DNA of 64,000 nucleotides from Desulfobacterales bacterium (GTDB taxonomy: Bacteria > Desulfobacterota > Desulfobacteria > Desulfobacterales > JAHEIW01): the NCBI GenBank assembly GCA_030066985.1, contig JASJAN010000020.1, forward strand, positions 53,840 to 117,839, in the 5' to 3' direction. Position 1 is the first letter of the stretch. Each line of letters begins with the position of its first letter. The position numbers were made by a program, and so were the translations under genes. Below the pieces are notes generated by a model. The model did no database searches and was not told the DNA's origin. It worked only from the letters and a program-made list of their open reading frames with translations. Below are positions 22,912-30,256 of this stretch, piece after piece.

Positions 22912-22990
22912 TGCCCGTTGTGCCGGTTGAGCCGGTTTAGCCCGTTAAGATCAGAAAATATCTGAACCGGCAAACGGCTAATCCCGTTTC
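22912..22990. repeat. Microrepeat hairpin element (GCCGGTTnAG type, copy 1)
   Basis: The left arm reads GCCCGTTGTGCCGGTTGAGC followed by CGGTTTAGCCCGTTAAGATC; the right arm is TCTGAACCGGCAAACGGCTA then ATCCCGTTT. The ten-base unit (G)CCGGTTnAG is tandemly repeated in the left arm and inverted in the right. It sits directly before mnmA. Confidence 0.65.
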
Positions 22991-23071
22991 ACGAGGACCT
23001 TCGGCAGGCAGCGGGCTCAACCTCTTGATTTCGATTTACCTGACGTTTAATTATGGTTTTTATAATAGCCG

Positions 23072-23920
23072 CTATTTGTTCTTTAAAGCAGCATTGAGAG
23101 AGCCGCTTTTGAAGCCATCGATATCCAGGGTGACATACAAAAATCCCAAATCGTGCAGCTTCTTGCTGATGGTTTTGCGATGCTGCAAGGCTAAGCTGAA
23201 ATCTGCCGGCACAATCTCGATCCTGGCGGTATCTCCATGATGACGCACCCGCAGCATTTGAAAGCCCAGATCGCTCAAATAATCTTCGGCGGCCTCCACC
23301 TGCTTGAGCTTATCAGCATTAACCTCCTGACCGTAGGCAATTCGACTGGCCAGGCACGGCATCGCCGGTTTGTCAGCCACATCAAGGCCCAACAAGCTGC
23401 AGACATCTCGAATCGCTTTTTTGTCCATTTTTAACTCAACATAGGGTGCCAGAATCGAGGCCTCATCTGCAGCCTGTATGCCTGGCCGGTAATCCCCCAA
23501 ATCATCCAAATTAACGCCGTAAAATACCGGCCAGGAAAGGTCGCTGAAAGCGTTACCCGTTTGCTGGCGCAGTTCTTCAATTCTTTCAAAAAGCGCCTTT
23601 TTACAGTGGTAGCATCGGTCGCCTTGATTGGCCCCGTAAAATGGATTTTCCATCTCGCGTGTATCGATAACTTGCAGCGGAATATCGTGTTTTGATGCAA
23701 AGGCCAGGGCGTGTTGATATTCCCGGCGTGCAAGTGATGGACTGTCCGCCAATGCCGCCAGCATCTTGTTTCCTAACGCCTGGTGCGCCACAAAGGCCAG
23801 CAGGGCACTATCGACGCCGCCACTGTATGCGATGATCGCACCATCATACTGGGCAAAATGGTCTTTTAGCTTTGACAGTCGGGTTTCAGGAGACGGCTTT
23901 TGTTTTGCGGATGCCTGCAT
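23072..23920 (-). CDS. larE: LarE-type ATP-dependent sulfurtransferase (nickel-pincer cofactor synthesis)
   Basis: PP-loop enzyme of 282 residues that thiolates the pyridinium ring of the nickel-pincer nucleotide cofactor of lactate racemase-type enzymes. Motifs: YSGGVDSALLAFVA (ATP pyrophosphatase), EYQHALAFASKHDIP, NPFYGANQGDRCYHCK with C103 and C106, FYGVNLDDLGDYRPG, and KPAMPCLASRIAYG with C189. Three cysteines in this arrangement match LarE types that use a [4Fe-4S] cluster to carry sulfur instead of sacrificing one Cys. No larA, larB or larC is in the window. Start 23920 has TTAGGTAA upstream. Confidence 0.85.
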   Translation of the reverse strand: MQASAKQKPSPETRLSKLKDHFAQYDGAIIAYSGGVDSALLAFVAHQALGNKMLAALADSPSLARREYQHALAFASKHDIPLQVIDTREMENPFYGANQGDRCYHCKKALFERIEELRQQTGNAFSDLSWPVFYGVNLDDLGDYRPGIQAADEASILAPYVELKMDKKAIRDVCSLLGLDVADKPAMPCLASRIAYGQEVNADKLKQVEAAEDYLSDLGFQMLRVRHHGDTARIEIVPADFSLALQHRKTISKKLHDLGFLYVTLDIDGFKSGSLNAALKNK

Positions 23921-23954
23921 TTACCTAAATCCATACTTTATGCAAATTTTTATA

Positions 23955-24042
23955 ACTACCAAGACACAAAGTTCACAAAGAAGTTTGAAACTTCATCCAA
24001 TTTTATTTTTTTTACTTTGTGCTCTTTGCGCCGTTGTGGTGG
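23955..24042. repeat. Microrepeat hairpin element (CACAAAG type)
   Basis: ACCAAGACACAAAGTTCACA (left, 23957 on) faces ACTTTGTGCTCTTTGCGCCG then TTGTGGTGG (right, to 24042). The repeating unit is CACAAAGnn. A further partial CACAAAG copy is at 24073. Confidence 0.6.
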
Positions 24043-24091
24043 ATATTATTTTATTCTAACCAAGAATAGAGACACAAAGACCAAATTTTGT

Positions 24092-24120
24092 TACATTGTG
24101 GCAGTTTAGTCAATAAAAAA
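24092..24120 (-). promoter_or_regulatory. TTGACA/CCACA motif, copy C (upstream of larE)
   Basis: The minus strand reads TTTTTTATTGACTAAACTG then CCACAATGTAAC. It is nearly identical to copy B over 20 bases. It lies about 175 bases before the larE start, pointing toward it. Confidence 0.45.
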
Positions 24121-24388
24121 GACCCTGTGTTCGGGGACCCCGCAGGTGAGGAACTGTTCTCAATTTGTGACGCTACCAATAGACAGATAGTTAGTATGCA
24201 AGCCGGTGCACACAACTGAAGCAATGCCCGGCGGCACTGCTCGGAGATGGATGGAAAGGAGATTACCCAAGAAAAGTAATTTAGAGGGGATCTGCTATAT
24301 GGTTATAGCGGTATGAACCAATCTTAATTTTTGCTGACTCCTTTTGAACAGGTTTTAATCCAATGGCAGTTCTGGACTCAATTATCAG

Positions 24389-24955
24389 CTATCCTTCCCT
24401 GGTTGCCAGCCCGACTGGCTGAACTTCTTGCATAGCATATTTTATCGTGTTGAGTGTGTTAAGCATTCGGGTATAGGTCATTGCCAGACCGATATTTTCA
24501 GCCAGCACCAGCAAAGAATCGACGTCTTTGTCGGAGATTTCCCATGCCTCATGGTGATAGAGCCGCAAAGCACCGATAACTTTATCGTAAATTTGAATGG
24601 GAACTGAGACTATCGCACCGATGCCCTCATTTTTAGCATCATCAGGGTATTGCAGTTGATCGGTTTTGGTAACATCGCGGATGACAACCGGCTTTTTCTT
24701 TAGAGTCGCGCCAATGCTTTTGCCGGTCAACAGCGGTCCCTTATTTAAATATTTCGTGCTCAAACCAATGCTGGCCAATACTTCCAACTCTTCAGTCTCC
24801 GGATTGAGGGCAAACAGCGTACATCCCTTAATCTCAAGGGCCGCAACCAGCAGCTGGGTTAGATGATTGGCCATGATTTCCAGATTATCCGATTGGGCTA
24901 TCGCTCTGAAGACAACCTTAAAAATATCAATATCAATTTTTTCCTCGACAGGCAT
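24389..24955 (-). CDS. GAF-domain protein
   Basis: 188-residue cytoplasmic single-domain sensor. The GAF fold is seen in MANHLTQLLVAALEIKGCTL, FALNPETEELEVLASIGLS, GKSIGATLKKKPVVIRDV, GIGAIVSVPIQIYDKVIGAL and RLYHHEAWEISDKDVDSLLV, ending in a helical tail. No output domain, so it probably acts on a partner protein. A strong GGAGGGACTCT precedes the ATG. It is encoded about 100 bp downstream of a universal stress protein on the same strand, a common pairing of small stress or signal proteins in this group. Confidence 0.8.
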   Translation of the reverse strand: MPVEEKIDIDIFKVVFRAIAQSDNLEIMANHLTQLLVAALEIKGCTLFALNPETEELEVLASIGLSTKYLNKGPLLTGKSIGATLKKKPVVIRDVTKTDQLQYPDDAKNEGIGAIVSVPIQIYDKVIGALRLYHHEAWEISDKDVDSLLVLAENIGLAMTYTRMLNTLNTIKYAMQEVQPVGLATREG

Positions 24956-25053
24956 AGAGTCCCTCCTTTACTGGTTAATCACCGCTCTTCAACTACCCCG
25001 GTTGCGGAATTTAAGGCTTTAAATATTATGGGGGGATATATTTTTTATCGACC

Positions 25054-25518
25054 TTAAGTCACAACGCAAACGGTCAAGTTTTTTAGGGCAGAAATTACTT
25101 TATGGTATCTGCTGCCGGTAAAAAATCGAGTTGCTTTGCCGGGCTTGTGGCTGATGACGATCACATCGTATTTTTGCGCCGTGGCAAGATCAATAATCTC
25201 GCTGGCAACATCTTTTTTGCGCGGTTGGAAAACAGTATCAACAACGCTATCTTCAAATCCATTTTCCACCAGTTTATCTTTGATGGTTTGGAGTTCGGCT
25301 TCTTGCTCAGAAATTTTCTGAGAAAGGTAACTTAAGCTTCCTTTCAATTTTCCTGTTATAGAAGTTGCAGCCGTATCAATTTGAGGAATGGGCGTATAAG
25401 CGTTAAATATGGTTACAGCAACATTTTTCGAATTCCCAAATGTGTCGATCACGAAATCCAGCGCTTTATGGTCGAAGCTGGCAAAATTATAGGGTAGTAG
25501 TAGTTTTAGTTTAGCCAT
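25054..25518 (-). CDS. Universal stress protein (UspA family)
   Basis: 154-residue single UspA domain. It opens with LKLLLPYNFASFDHKALDFV and has KKDVASEIIDLATAQKYDVI then VISHKPGKATRFFTGSRYHK and a final VISALKNLTVCVVT strand. The ATP-binding GxxG-9x-G(S/T) pattern is only partly kept (GSRYHKVISAL), so nucleotide binding is doubtful. AAGGGGGAAACCA precedes the ATG. The TTGACA/CCACA motif copy D lies about 240 bases upstream. Confidence 0.82.
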   Translation of the reverse strand: MAKLKLLLPYNFASFDHKALDFVIDTFGNSKNVAVTIFNAYTPIPQIDTAATSITGKLKGSLSYLSQKISEQEAELQTIKDKLVENGFEDSVVDTVFQPRKKDVASEIIDLATAQKYDVIVISHKPGKATRFFTGSRYHKVISALKNLTVCVVT

Positions 25519-25980
25519 TGGTTTCCCCCTTAACGCTTATTCAAGTCTGATGGATTCAGATACATCCTTCACGCCTGGAATAGAAGGTGTCATTTGAGCG
25601 GCTTCGTTTAAATTGATCACACCTGATGTGTGCCCGAGACCAAGACAATCGAAAAGGCTGGATAACTGCAATACGGATCCGATTTTGTTTCAGGATCAAA
25701 AATTTTGAAATACAGGGTATGAATGCCCATAGAATCCTGATTTTCTTAACAGCAAGGTCCCACAAAGTGGTATCTTATGTCAATAAAAATTTGAAGCTAA
25801 AACAGCTGCAATGAATGTCCAATCTATCAGAACCGCGATTTCGTCTGCATCTAAATGACTTGATTTTTGCCGGTAAACTTGAAATGGTGTTAGGCTTTGT
25901 TGCGGCAGCGTTAAACTGGAGCAGTGAAAATACCTGTCGAATTGTTATCGTTATTTAAATTGAATACAGGAGAAGCACGC
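25519..25980. other. Divergent intergenic region between the UspA and AAA ATPase genes
   Basis: 462 bases between genes running in opposite directions. The only recognisable signals are TTGACA/CCACA motif copy D (25760-25788, minus) and AT-rich DNA before the ATPase gene. Open frames here have no coding character. Confidence 0.4.
25760..25788 (-). promoter_or_regulatory. TTGACA/CCACA motif, copy D (upstream of the UspA-family gene)
   Basis: The minus strand reads TTTTTATTGACATAAGATA then the palindrome CCACTTTGTGG. Spacing equals that of copy A (seven bases between TTGACA and the palindrome). Confidence 0.42.
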
Positions 25981-26700
25981 ATGCATCTTAAACAGGTTCG
26001 TATTGTACCTGATAAATTCCCAACCGTTGCGCACTATCCATTTAATCTGGATATTTTCAGGCACATCCAGACGGTAGACGTTGATTGCCCGGTGACTTTT
26101 TTCGCGGGTGAAAACGGCACCGGCAAATCCACCTTATTGCAGGCTATCAGCCAGCGCTGCGGCATCTACATTTGGCGGGGTGAGCGTAGGGCCCGCTATC
26201 AATATAATCCCTATGAGAACCAGTTTTTCAAAGGCATTCAAGTTGTCTGGTCCCAACAGTCGGTTCCGGGCTCTTTTTTTTCTTCTGAAATTTTTAACAA
26301 TTTTGCTCAAATCGTTGATGAATGGGCTACCATGGATCCGGGCTTGCTCGACTATTTTGGCGGCAAATCGCTAATGATTCAGTCCCATGGTCAATCTTTG
26401 ATGTCTTTTTTCAAATCACGCTTTAAAATTAAGGGCCTTTATTTGCTGGACGAGCCGGAAACGGCCCTTTCGCCGACCACTCAGATCGATTTGTTAAAAC
26501 TGATCGCTAAAATGGGACAGGCAGGCCATGCGCAGTTCATTATTGCCACCCATTCACCCATTCTTCTGGCCTGTCCTGGCGCTACCATATTCCGCTTCAG
26601 CGAATCATCGCTTCAACCTATTGGTTATGAGGATACTGAGCATTTCCAAGTATATAAAAGCTTTATGCAGGATCCCAACCGATATTTGCAGGACATCTGA
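25981..26700 (+). CDS. Predicted AAA/ABC-type ATPase (COG3910-like)
   Basis: 239-residue soluble P-loop ATPase. Walker A FFAGENGTGKSTLLQAIS lies near residue 43; Walker B YLLDEPETALSPTTQIDLL and the switch histidine in IIATHSPILLACPG follow. There is no classical ABC signature between them; FGGKSLMIQSHGQSLMSFF takes its place, as in SMC/OLD-like small ATPases. The ATG at 25981 follows AGGAGAAGCACGC; a start at 25924 is possible but lacks a ribosome site. No toxin or nuclease partner is next to it. Role unknown; homologues are widespread housekeeping-like proteins. Confidence 0.78.
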   Translation: MHLKQVRIVPDKFPTVAHYPFNLDIFRHIQTVDVDCPVTFFAGENGTGKSTLLQAISQRCGIYIWRGERRARYQYNPYENQFFKGIQVVWSQQSVPGSFFSSEIFNNFAQIVDEWATMDPGLLDYFGGKSLMIQSHGQSLMSFFKSRFKIKGLYLLDEPETALSPTTQIDLLKLIAKMGQAGHAQFIIATHSPILLACPGATIFRFSESSLQPIGYEDTEHFQVYKSFMQDPNRYLQDI

Positions 26701-27106
26701 TTCAGGGCCTACCGCATAACGTCTGCTTTGGAAAATAGGTTGCCTGTGATTACATTTGTGTAATTTAAATATAACCATCCTGCCTTCCGAGCTTTCATAT
26801 TTTTGGCCAACATCTCTCCCGCATTTTTAAAACCCGCTGTCACCAAAATTGGCAGGCGCAATTAGGGCAGAATTTGCTGAATTTTGTCAAAATATTTTCG
26901 CATTTGATGCAAAGGGCCAACCTAAAATTTAGCGTAACTATATGGAATTTAGCAGTTTATGTTTTTTAGTCAAATTTGGCTTGGATTTTGCTTTATTCTT
27001 ACTAAGTTGTTTTGACCGCTTCGATCACCGCCAGCGGATATATCCTTGACAGGTGCTAATGCCAAAATTGGACTCGGGCCCAATATTGCCCGAATGTGCT
27101 CAGCTC
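26701..27106. other. Intergenic region before the MltD-like gene
   Basis: About 400 AT-rich bases without a gene, repeat or terminator that I can support. TTGACAGG at 27046 is close to the coding start and could equally be chance. Confidence 0.35.
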
Positions 27107-29194
27107 ATGAAAAATTATCGGTGCAATATCATAATTTTTACCATAACCTTCTTCGGGATGGTGTGGGGGAATCTGCCGCTAAATGCCAGCAGTATCGATG
27201 CCGAATTTCCAGTCTATGATAGCATTCGACCCAATGTTGAATTCTGGAAAAAAATATATACCGAATACTCAACCGCTCAGGGAGTTATTCACGATAAGAA
27301 AAACCTGGCGATCATCTATGAGGTCATTGCCCTAAAGGACCGCAATAGCTATAGCGGTCGCAAAATCAATAAGGTACGGGTCAAACGCGTCAAGAAGAAA
27401 TACAAACAGATCCTGGCGAAACTGGCCCAGGGAAAAAAACCCAGCGGACCTCTGGAGCAACGCGTGGCTCAATTATTCGGGCCCCATGCTACGCGTGCCG
27501 ATTTCCATAATGCCATGCGCAACTTACGGTGTCAGGTTGGCCAGAACGATCCGTTTCGCCAAGGTATCATTCGATCCGGAGCCTACTTGGCGGAAATGAA
27601 ACGAATCTTCCGCAATGCCGGCTTACCGGAAGATTTGGTGTATCTGCCCCATGTCGAATCGTCATTTAATCCAAAAGCTTACAGCAAATTCGGCGCTGCC
27701 GGCATGTGGCAGTTTACGCGCTCAACGGGTAAAAGCTATATGACGGTCAGCTATGCCGTTGATGAGCGGCGGGATCCCATGATTTCTACGCGGGCGGCCT
27801 CGCGGTTGCTGAAAAGAAATTATAGAAAATTTCGCGAATGGCCGATGGCCATAACCGCTTACAATCATGGCGTTTCCGGTATGCTGCGGGCCAAAAGACG
27901 CAAAGGAAACTATGAAACTATATTTAAAGAATACCGCAGCCGTATTTTTAGATTTGCTTCACGCAATTTTTATTCTGAGTTTTTAGCGGCCCGGGAGGTC
28001 GCCCATGATTATGAACGCTATTTTGGAAAGCTTATCCTGGACGCGCCTGTGCAAACGCAGGAAGTTGCAATGTCCGGCTACAGCTCTTTACCGCAAATTG
28101 CGCGGCATCTGAATCTGAAACTTGCAGTGCTGCGTGATTTGAACCCGGCGTTGAGATCCCCGGTTATCAAAGGACAGAAGTATGTGCCACGCGGTTTTCA
28201 TCTTAAGCTGCCGGCTCATCCCGATCACGACTGGCAGCAGGAGATCGCCCAACTGGCACCGAAAATCTACAAAAACTACCAGAAACGCAGTCGAATTTAC
28301 ACTGTCCGCAAAGGTGATACAGCTGGTAAAATTGCCCGTGACCACGGTGTCAAATTAAATGATCTGATTGCTGCTAACAATCTGGATGCGCGTGCGACCG
28401 TCCACGTCAATCAGAATTTGCGAATCCCTCTTCCTGGGGCCAAGACACCTCAGGTGGCTGCTTTGGCATCCGAGCGTGCCAAACCCAAAATAGCTGAAAA
28501 TTCAAAGGAGCGACCTTTCAAAAAACAGAGCAAGACACCTTTGCGCAGGCCGGAAATTCCCGATGTGCGAATGGCTTTGCTGGAGCTGCAACAGCCTCGG
28601 ATGGTTTCGAGTCTTGATTTTGACACAATTGAATCAAACCGTATCCTTGAAGCCGCACTATCGCGTTTGCAATCGGAAAACCGCCAAGCTGATGAAAGGC
28701 AACAACTGCCCCCTGAAGCCATCCAGAGCGCTGATGTCGTGCAGGGCGAGCTGGCCATCAAACGCATCAAAATCCACAAAGGACGTTCCATTGGTCGCAT
28801 TCAAGTAGAGGTTGAAGAAACTCTGGGTCATTATGCTGAATGGCTGGATGTTCCCGCCAGTGAGATCCGGCGGCTGAATGGCTTGCGATTTGGAAAAGCG
28901 CTTCGAATACATCAATCCATCAAAATTCCCCTTCGGCGGGTCACAAAAGAGGACTTTGAAGAAAAACGATTCGAATTTCATAAAGAGATGGCAGAAGATT
29001 TTTTTGCATCATTTCGTGTTGAGAAAGTTGAGACCTATACGGTTCGCAGAGGGGACAGCATCTGGACGATTTCAAAGGATAAATTTGATGTTCCGGTGTG
29101 GCTGATCAAAAAATATAATTCCCATTTAGATGTTGGAGCGCTGCATCCTGCTCAAGAACTCAAAATCCCCATCATCGAAAAAAACCAAGTCTAA
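27107..29194 (+). CDS. mltD: Membrane-bound lytic transglycosylase, MltD-like, with LysM repeats
   Basis: Cleaves peptidoglycan glycan strands in the periplasm. The N-terminal MKNYRCNIIIFTITFFGMVW is a signal sequence without a lipobox. The SLT domain contains the catalytic Glu in HVESSFNPKAYSKFGAAGMW then QFTRSTGKSYM and ITAYNHGVSGMLRAKRRKGN. Three LysM-type segments follow: YTVRKGDTAGKIARDHGV, IHKGRSIGRIQVEVEETLGH (divergent) and YTVRRGDSIWTISKDKFDV. About 695 residues, longer than E. coli MltD (about 450). Translation could begin earlier (ATG 27059), but only 27107 starts with a clear export signal. Its last 14 coding bases form one arm of a palindromic element. Confidence 0.85.
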   Translation: MKNYRCNIIIFTITFFGMVWGNLPLNASSIDAEFPVYDSIRPNVEFWKKIYTEYSTAQGVIHDKKNLAIIYEVIALKDRNSYSGRKINKVRVKRVKKKYKQILAKLAQGKKPSGPLEQRVAQLFGPHATRADFHNAMRNLRCQVGQNDPFRQGIIRSGAYLAEMKRIFRNAGLPEDLVYLPHVESSFNPKAYSKFGAAGMWQFTRSTGKSYMTVSYAVDERRDPMISTRAASRLLKRNYRKFREWPMAITAYNHGVSGMLRAKRRKGNYETIFKEYRSRIFRFASRNFYSEFLAAREVAHDYERYFGKLILDAPVQTQEVAMSGYSSLPQIARHLNLKLAVLRDLNPALRSPVIKGQKYVPRGFHLKLPAHPDHDWQQEIAQLAPKIYKNYQKRSRIYTVRKGDTAGKIARDHGVKLNDLIAANNLDARATVHVNQNLRIPLPGAKTPQVAALASERAKPKIAENSKERPFKKQSKTPLRRPEIPDVRMALLELQQPRMVSSLDFDTIESNRILEAALSRLQSENRQADERQQLPPEAIQSADVVQGELAIKRIKIHKGRSIGRIQVEVEETLGHYAEWLDVPASEIRRLNGLRFGKALRIHQSIKIPLRRVTKEDFEEKRFEFHKEMAEDFFASFRVEKVETYTVRRGDSIWTISKDKFDVPVWLIKKYNSHLDVGALHPAQELKIPIIEKNQV

Positions 29195-29327
29195 AACACT
29201 CATCTTTTATCCGAGGGCTGTGTTACGCTTCATTTCAAAATGCTCGCGTACTATCGAGTACGCTCCACTTTTGAAATGAATCAAGCCGTGCCCTCGAATA
29301 AAATCTAAGCGTTTTAGACTTGGTTTT
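29181..29327. repeat. Nested palindromic element (family P, copy 2)
   Basis: Perfect 17-bp outer arms: AAAACCAAGTCTAAAAC (29181-29197) and GTTTTAGACTTGGTTTT (29311-29327). Inside, TTCAAAATGCTCG (29234-29246) and CTCCACTTTTGAA (29263-29275) flank GTACtatcgaGTAC, and CCGAGGGC/GCCCTCG form a middle arm. The left outer arm includes the end of the mltD-like reading frame and its stop codon. The inner sequences match family P copy 1 at 12859-13019. Confidence 0.8.
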
Positions 29328-29734
29328 GTTTAATCTTCCATGTTGTTCAAATTAGAAGCTATTTTAAATTCCTTTCAGGCCTGATTTTGCGGCCTTTTGT
29401 TAAAAGCGCTTAATGAAGTGGAGCACAAAATCTTGAACTGTTTGAGAACGTTAGCTCGAGTTTTCAAGATTTAGCGTAACGAGTTTAGCGCTTTTCAAAA
29501 GCCGCAAACCAGCAGAAAAGGGATTTTAAAATGGCTTCTAATTAAGTCCCGCCAACAGGCGGGAGCTCTCGAACAAGATCTAACGGTTTTAGACTTGGTT
29601 TTATTTCAAGTGTTCGTCGAACACTAAGTTGAGCCCGTTTGCCCGTTAAGCCGGTTGTGCCGGTTAAAATGAAAACGATCTAATTATCTTTTTACGGGCT
29701 CAACGGCCATAACCGGCTAACCGGCTTAACCGAC
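29195..29734. other. 540-bp intergenic region made entirely of repeats
   Basis: Between the MltD-like and cupin genes (convergent). It holds the right three quarters of palindrome copy 2 (to 29327), a second large inverted repeat (29351-29545), a third copy of the 17-mer GTTTTAGACTTGGTTTT (29586-29602), and most of a GCCGGTTnAG microrepeat hairpin (29627-29739). No coding potential. Confidence 0.7.
29351..29545. repeat. Large inverted repeat between two 17-mer direct repeats
   Basis: AATTAGAAGCTATTTTAAAT on the left pairs with ATTTTAAAATGGCTTCTAAT on the right. Inside, GCGGCCTTTTGTTAAAAGCG pairs with GCGCTTTTCAAAAGCCGC, and CAAAATCTTGAA pairs with TTCAAGATTT. The whole is bounded by two direct copies of GTTTTAGACTTGGTTTT (29311-29327 and 29586-29602), as if it had been inserted next to an older arm. 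Confidence 0.65.
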
Positions 29735-29739
29735 TTAAA
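29627..29739. repeat. Microrepeat hairpin element (GCCGGTTnAG type, copy 2)
   Basis: The left arm has GAGCCCGTTTGCCCGTTAAG then CCGGTTGTGCCGGTTAAAAT. The right arm has ACGGGCTCAACGGCCATAAC then CGGCTAACCGGCTTAACCGA. The right arm runs through the stop codon of the cupin gene (29735-29737), so this element may shape its mRNA 3' end. Confidence 0.7.
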
Positions 29740-30052
29740 TAGGTGGTGCGATTGTGACCAGCAGTCTGAGATTCGTTGTGGCGCGCAGACCGTGAGGCTC
29801 GGCAATATCGCTGATGACAACATCTCCGGCTTTGGCCGGCATCGTCGCATCTCCCTCACCTAAGAATTCACCTTCGCCCTCCAGGACAACCAAGCTAAGC
29901 TGGCCCTCAATGTCATGGCTGTGAACCGGCAGTTCTTGACCGGGTTTAAAATTGAAATTGAGGATTTTAAAATAGGGTGAGTCATGTACTAATAGTTTTT
30001 TGAACGCTTTTTCGGCAAAATCATTTTCTTCGTAAAGATTGAGCTGTTTCAT
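29735..30052 (-). CDS. Small cupin-domain protein
   Basis: 105-residue single cupin barrel. The first motif is ELPVHSHDIEGQLSLVVLEG (two His and a Glu-like metal site) and the second is GDVVISDIAEPHGLRAT with His. Function unknown; such cupins are redox or small-molecule responsive or act as metal-binding enzymes. The ATG at 30052 has a perfect GGGGAGGCTCTT upstream; the frame open to 30139 runs through the promoter. An FNR/DNR-type box (30139-30152) with a -10 element (30110-30115) suggests induction by low oxygen or nitric oxide. Confidence 0.8.
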   Translation of the reverse strand: MKQLNLYEENDFAEKAFKKLLVHDSPYFKILNFNFKPGQELPVHSHDIEGQLSLVVLEGEGEFLGEGDATMPAKAGDVVISDIAEPHGLRATTNLRLLVTIAPPI

Positions 30053-30109
30053 AAGAGCCTCCCCGTTTTGTAATGGCTTTGAAAGGTGAAGATTTATACG
30101 CGCTAAAAC

Positions 30110-30152
30110 AGCATAGATGAATGTGGGATGCACGCGCATTGATTTAGGTCAA
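30110..30152 (-). promoter_or_regulatory. FNR/DNR-type promoter of the cupin gene
   Basis: TTGATTTAGGTCAA (30139-30152) matches TTGAT-N4-rTCAA. TATGCT (minus strand, 30115-30110) is centred 33 bases downstream, the geometry of a class II activated promoter (-41.5 box). The predicted start is about 50 bases before the ATG. Confidence 0.5.
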
Positions 30153-30256
30153 AATGAAAAAGAAACACAAATGGACTCAGGTCGGATCCGTGTGCAGGTC
30201 AACGGGTGATCATCGCCTCTTTTCTAAAAGGTAACGATGCGCGTGAGGCTTCAGGT

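Larger units (their letters stand above)
23921..24388. other. Intergenic region upstream of larE
   Basis: 468 bases without a recognisable gene. It holds a microrepeat hairpin (23955-24042) and the third TTGACA/CCACA motif (24092-24120). The next stretch, 24121-24300, has several short GC-rich hairpin-prone segments (GGGGACCCC, GCCCGGCGGCACTGC). I considered a structured RNA here but cannot match it to a known class. Confidence 0.4.

Noticed and set aside
24121..24300. Structured non-coding RNA upstream of larE
   Set aside because: Short GC hairpins are present, but I could not fit 6S, GEMM, cobalamin or other known classes.
25556..25765. 69-codon minus-strand open frame
   Set aside because: Skewed composition, no ribosome site, and it covers the promoter-like motif D.
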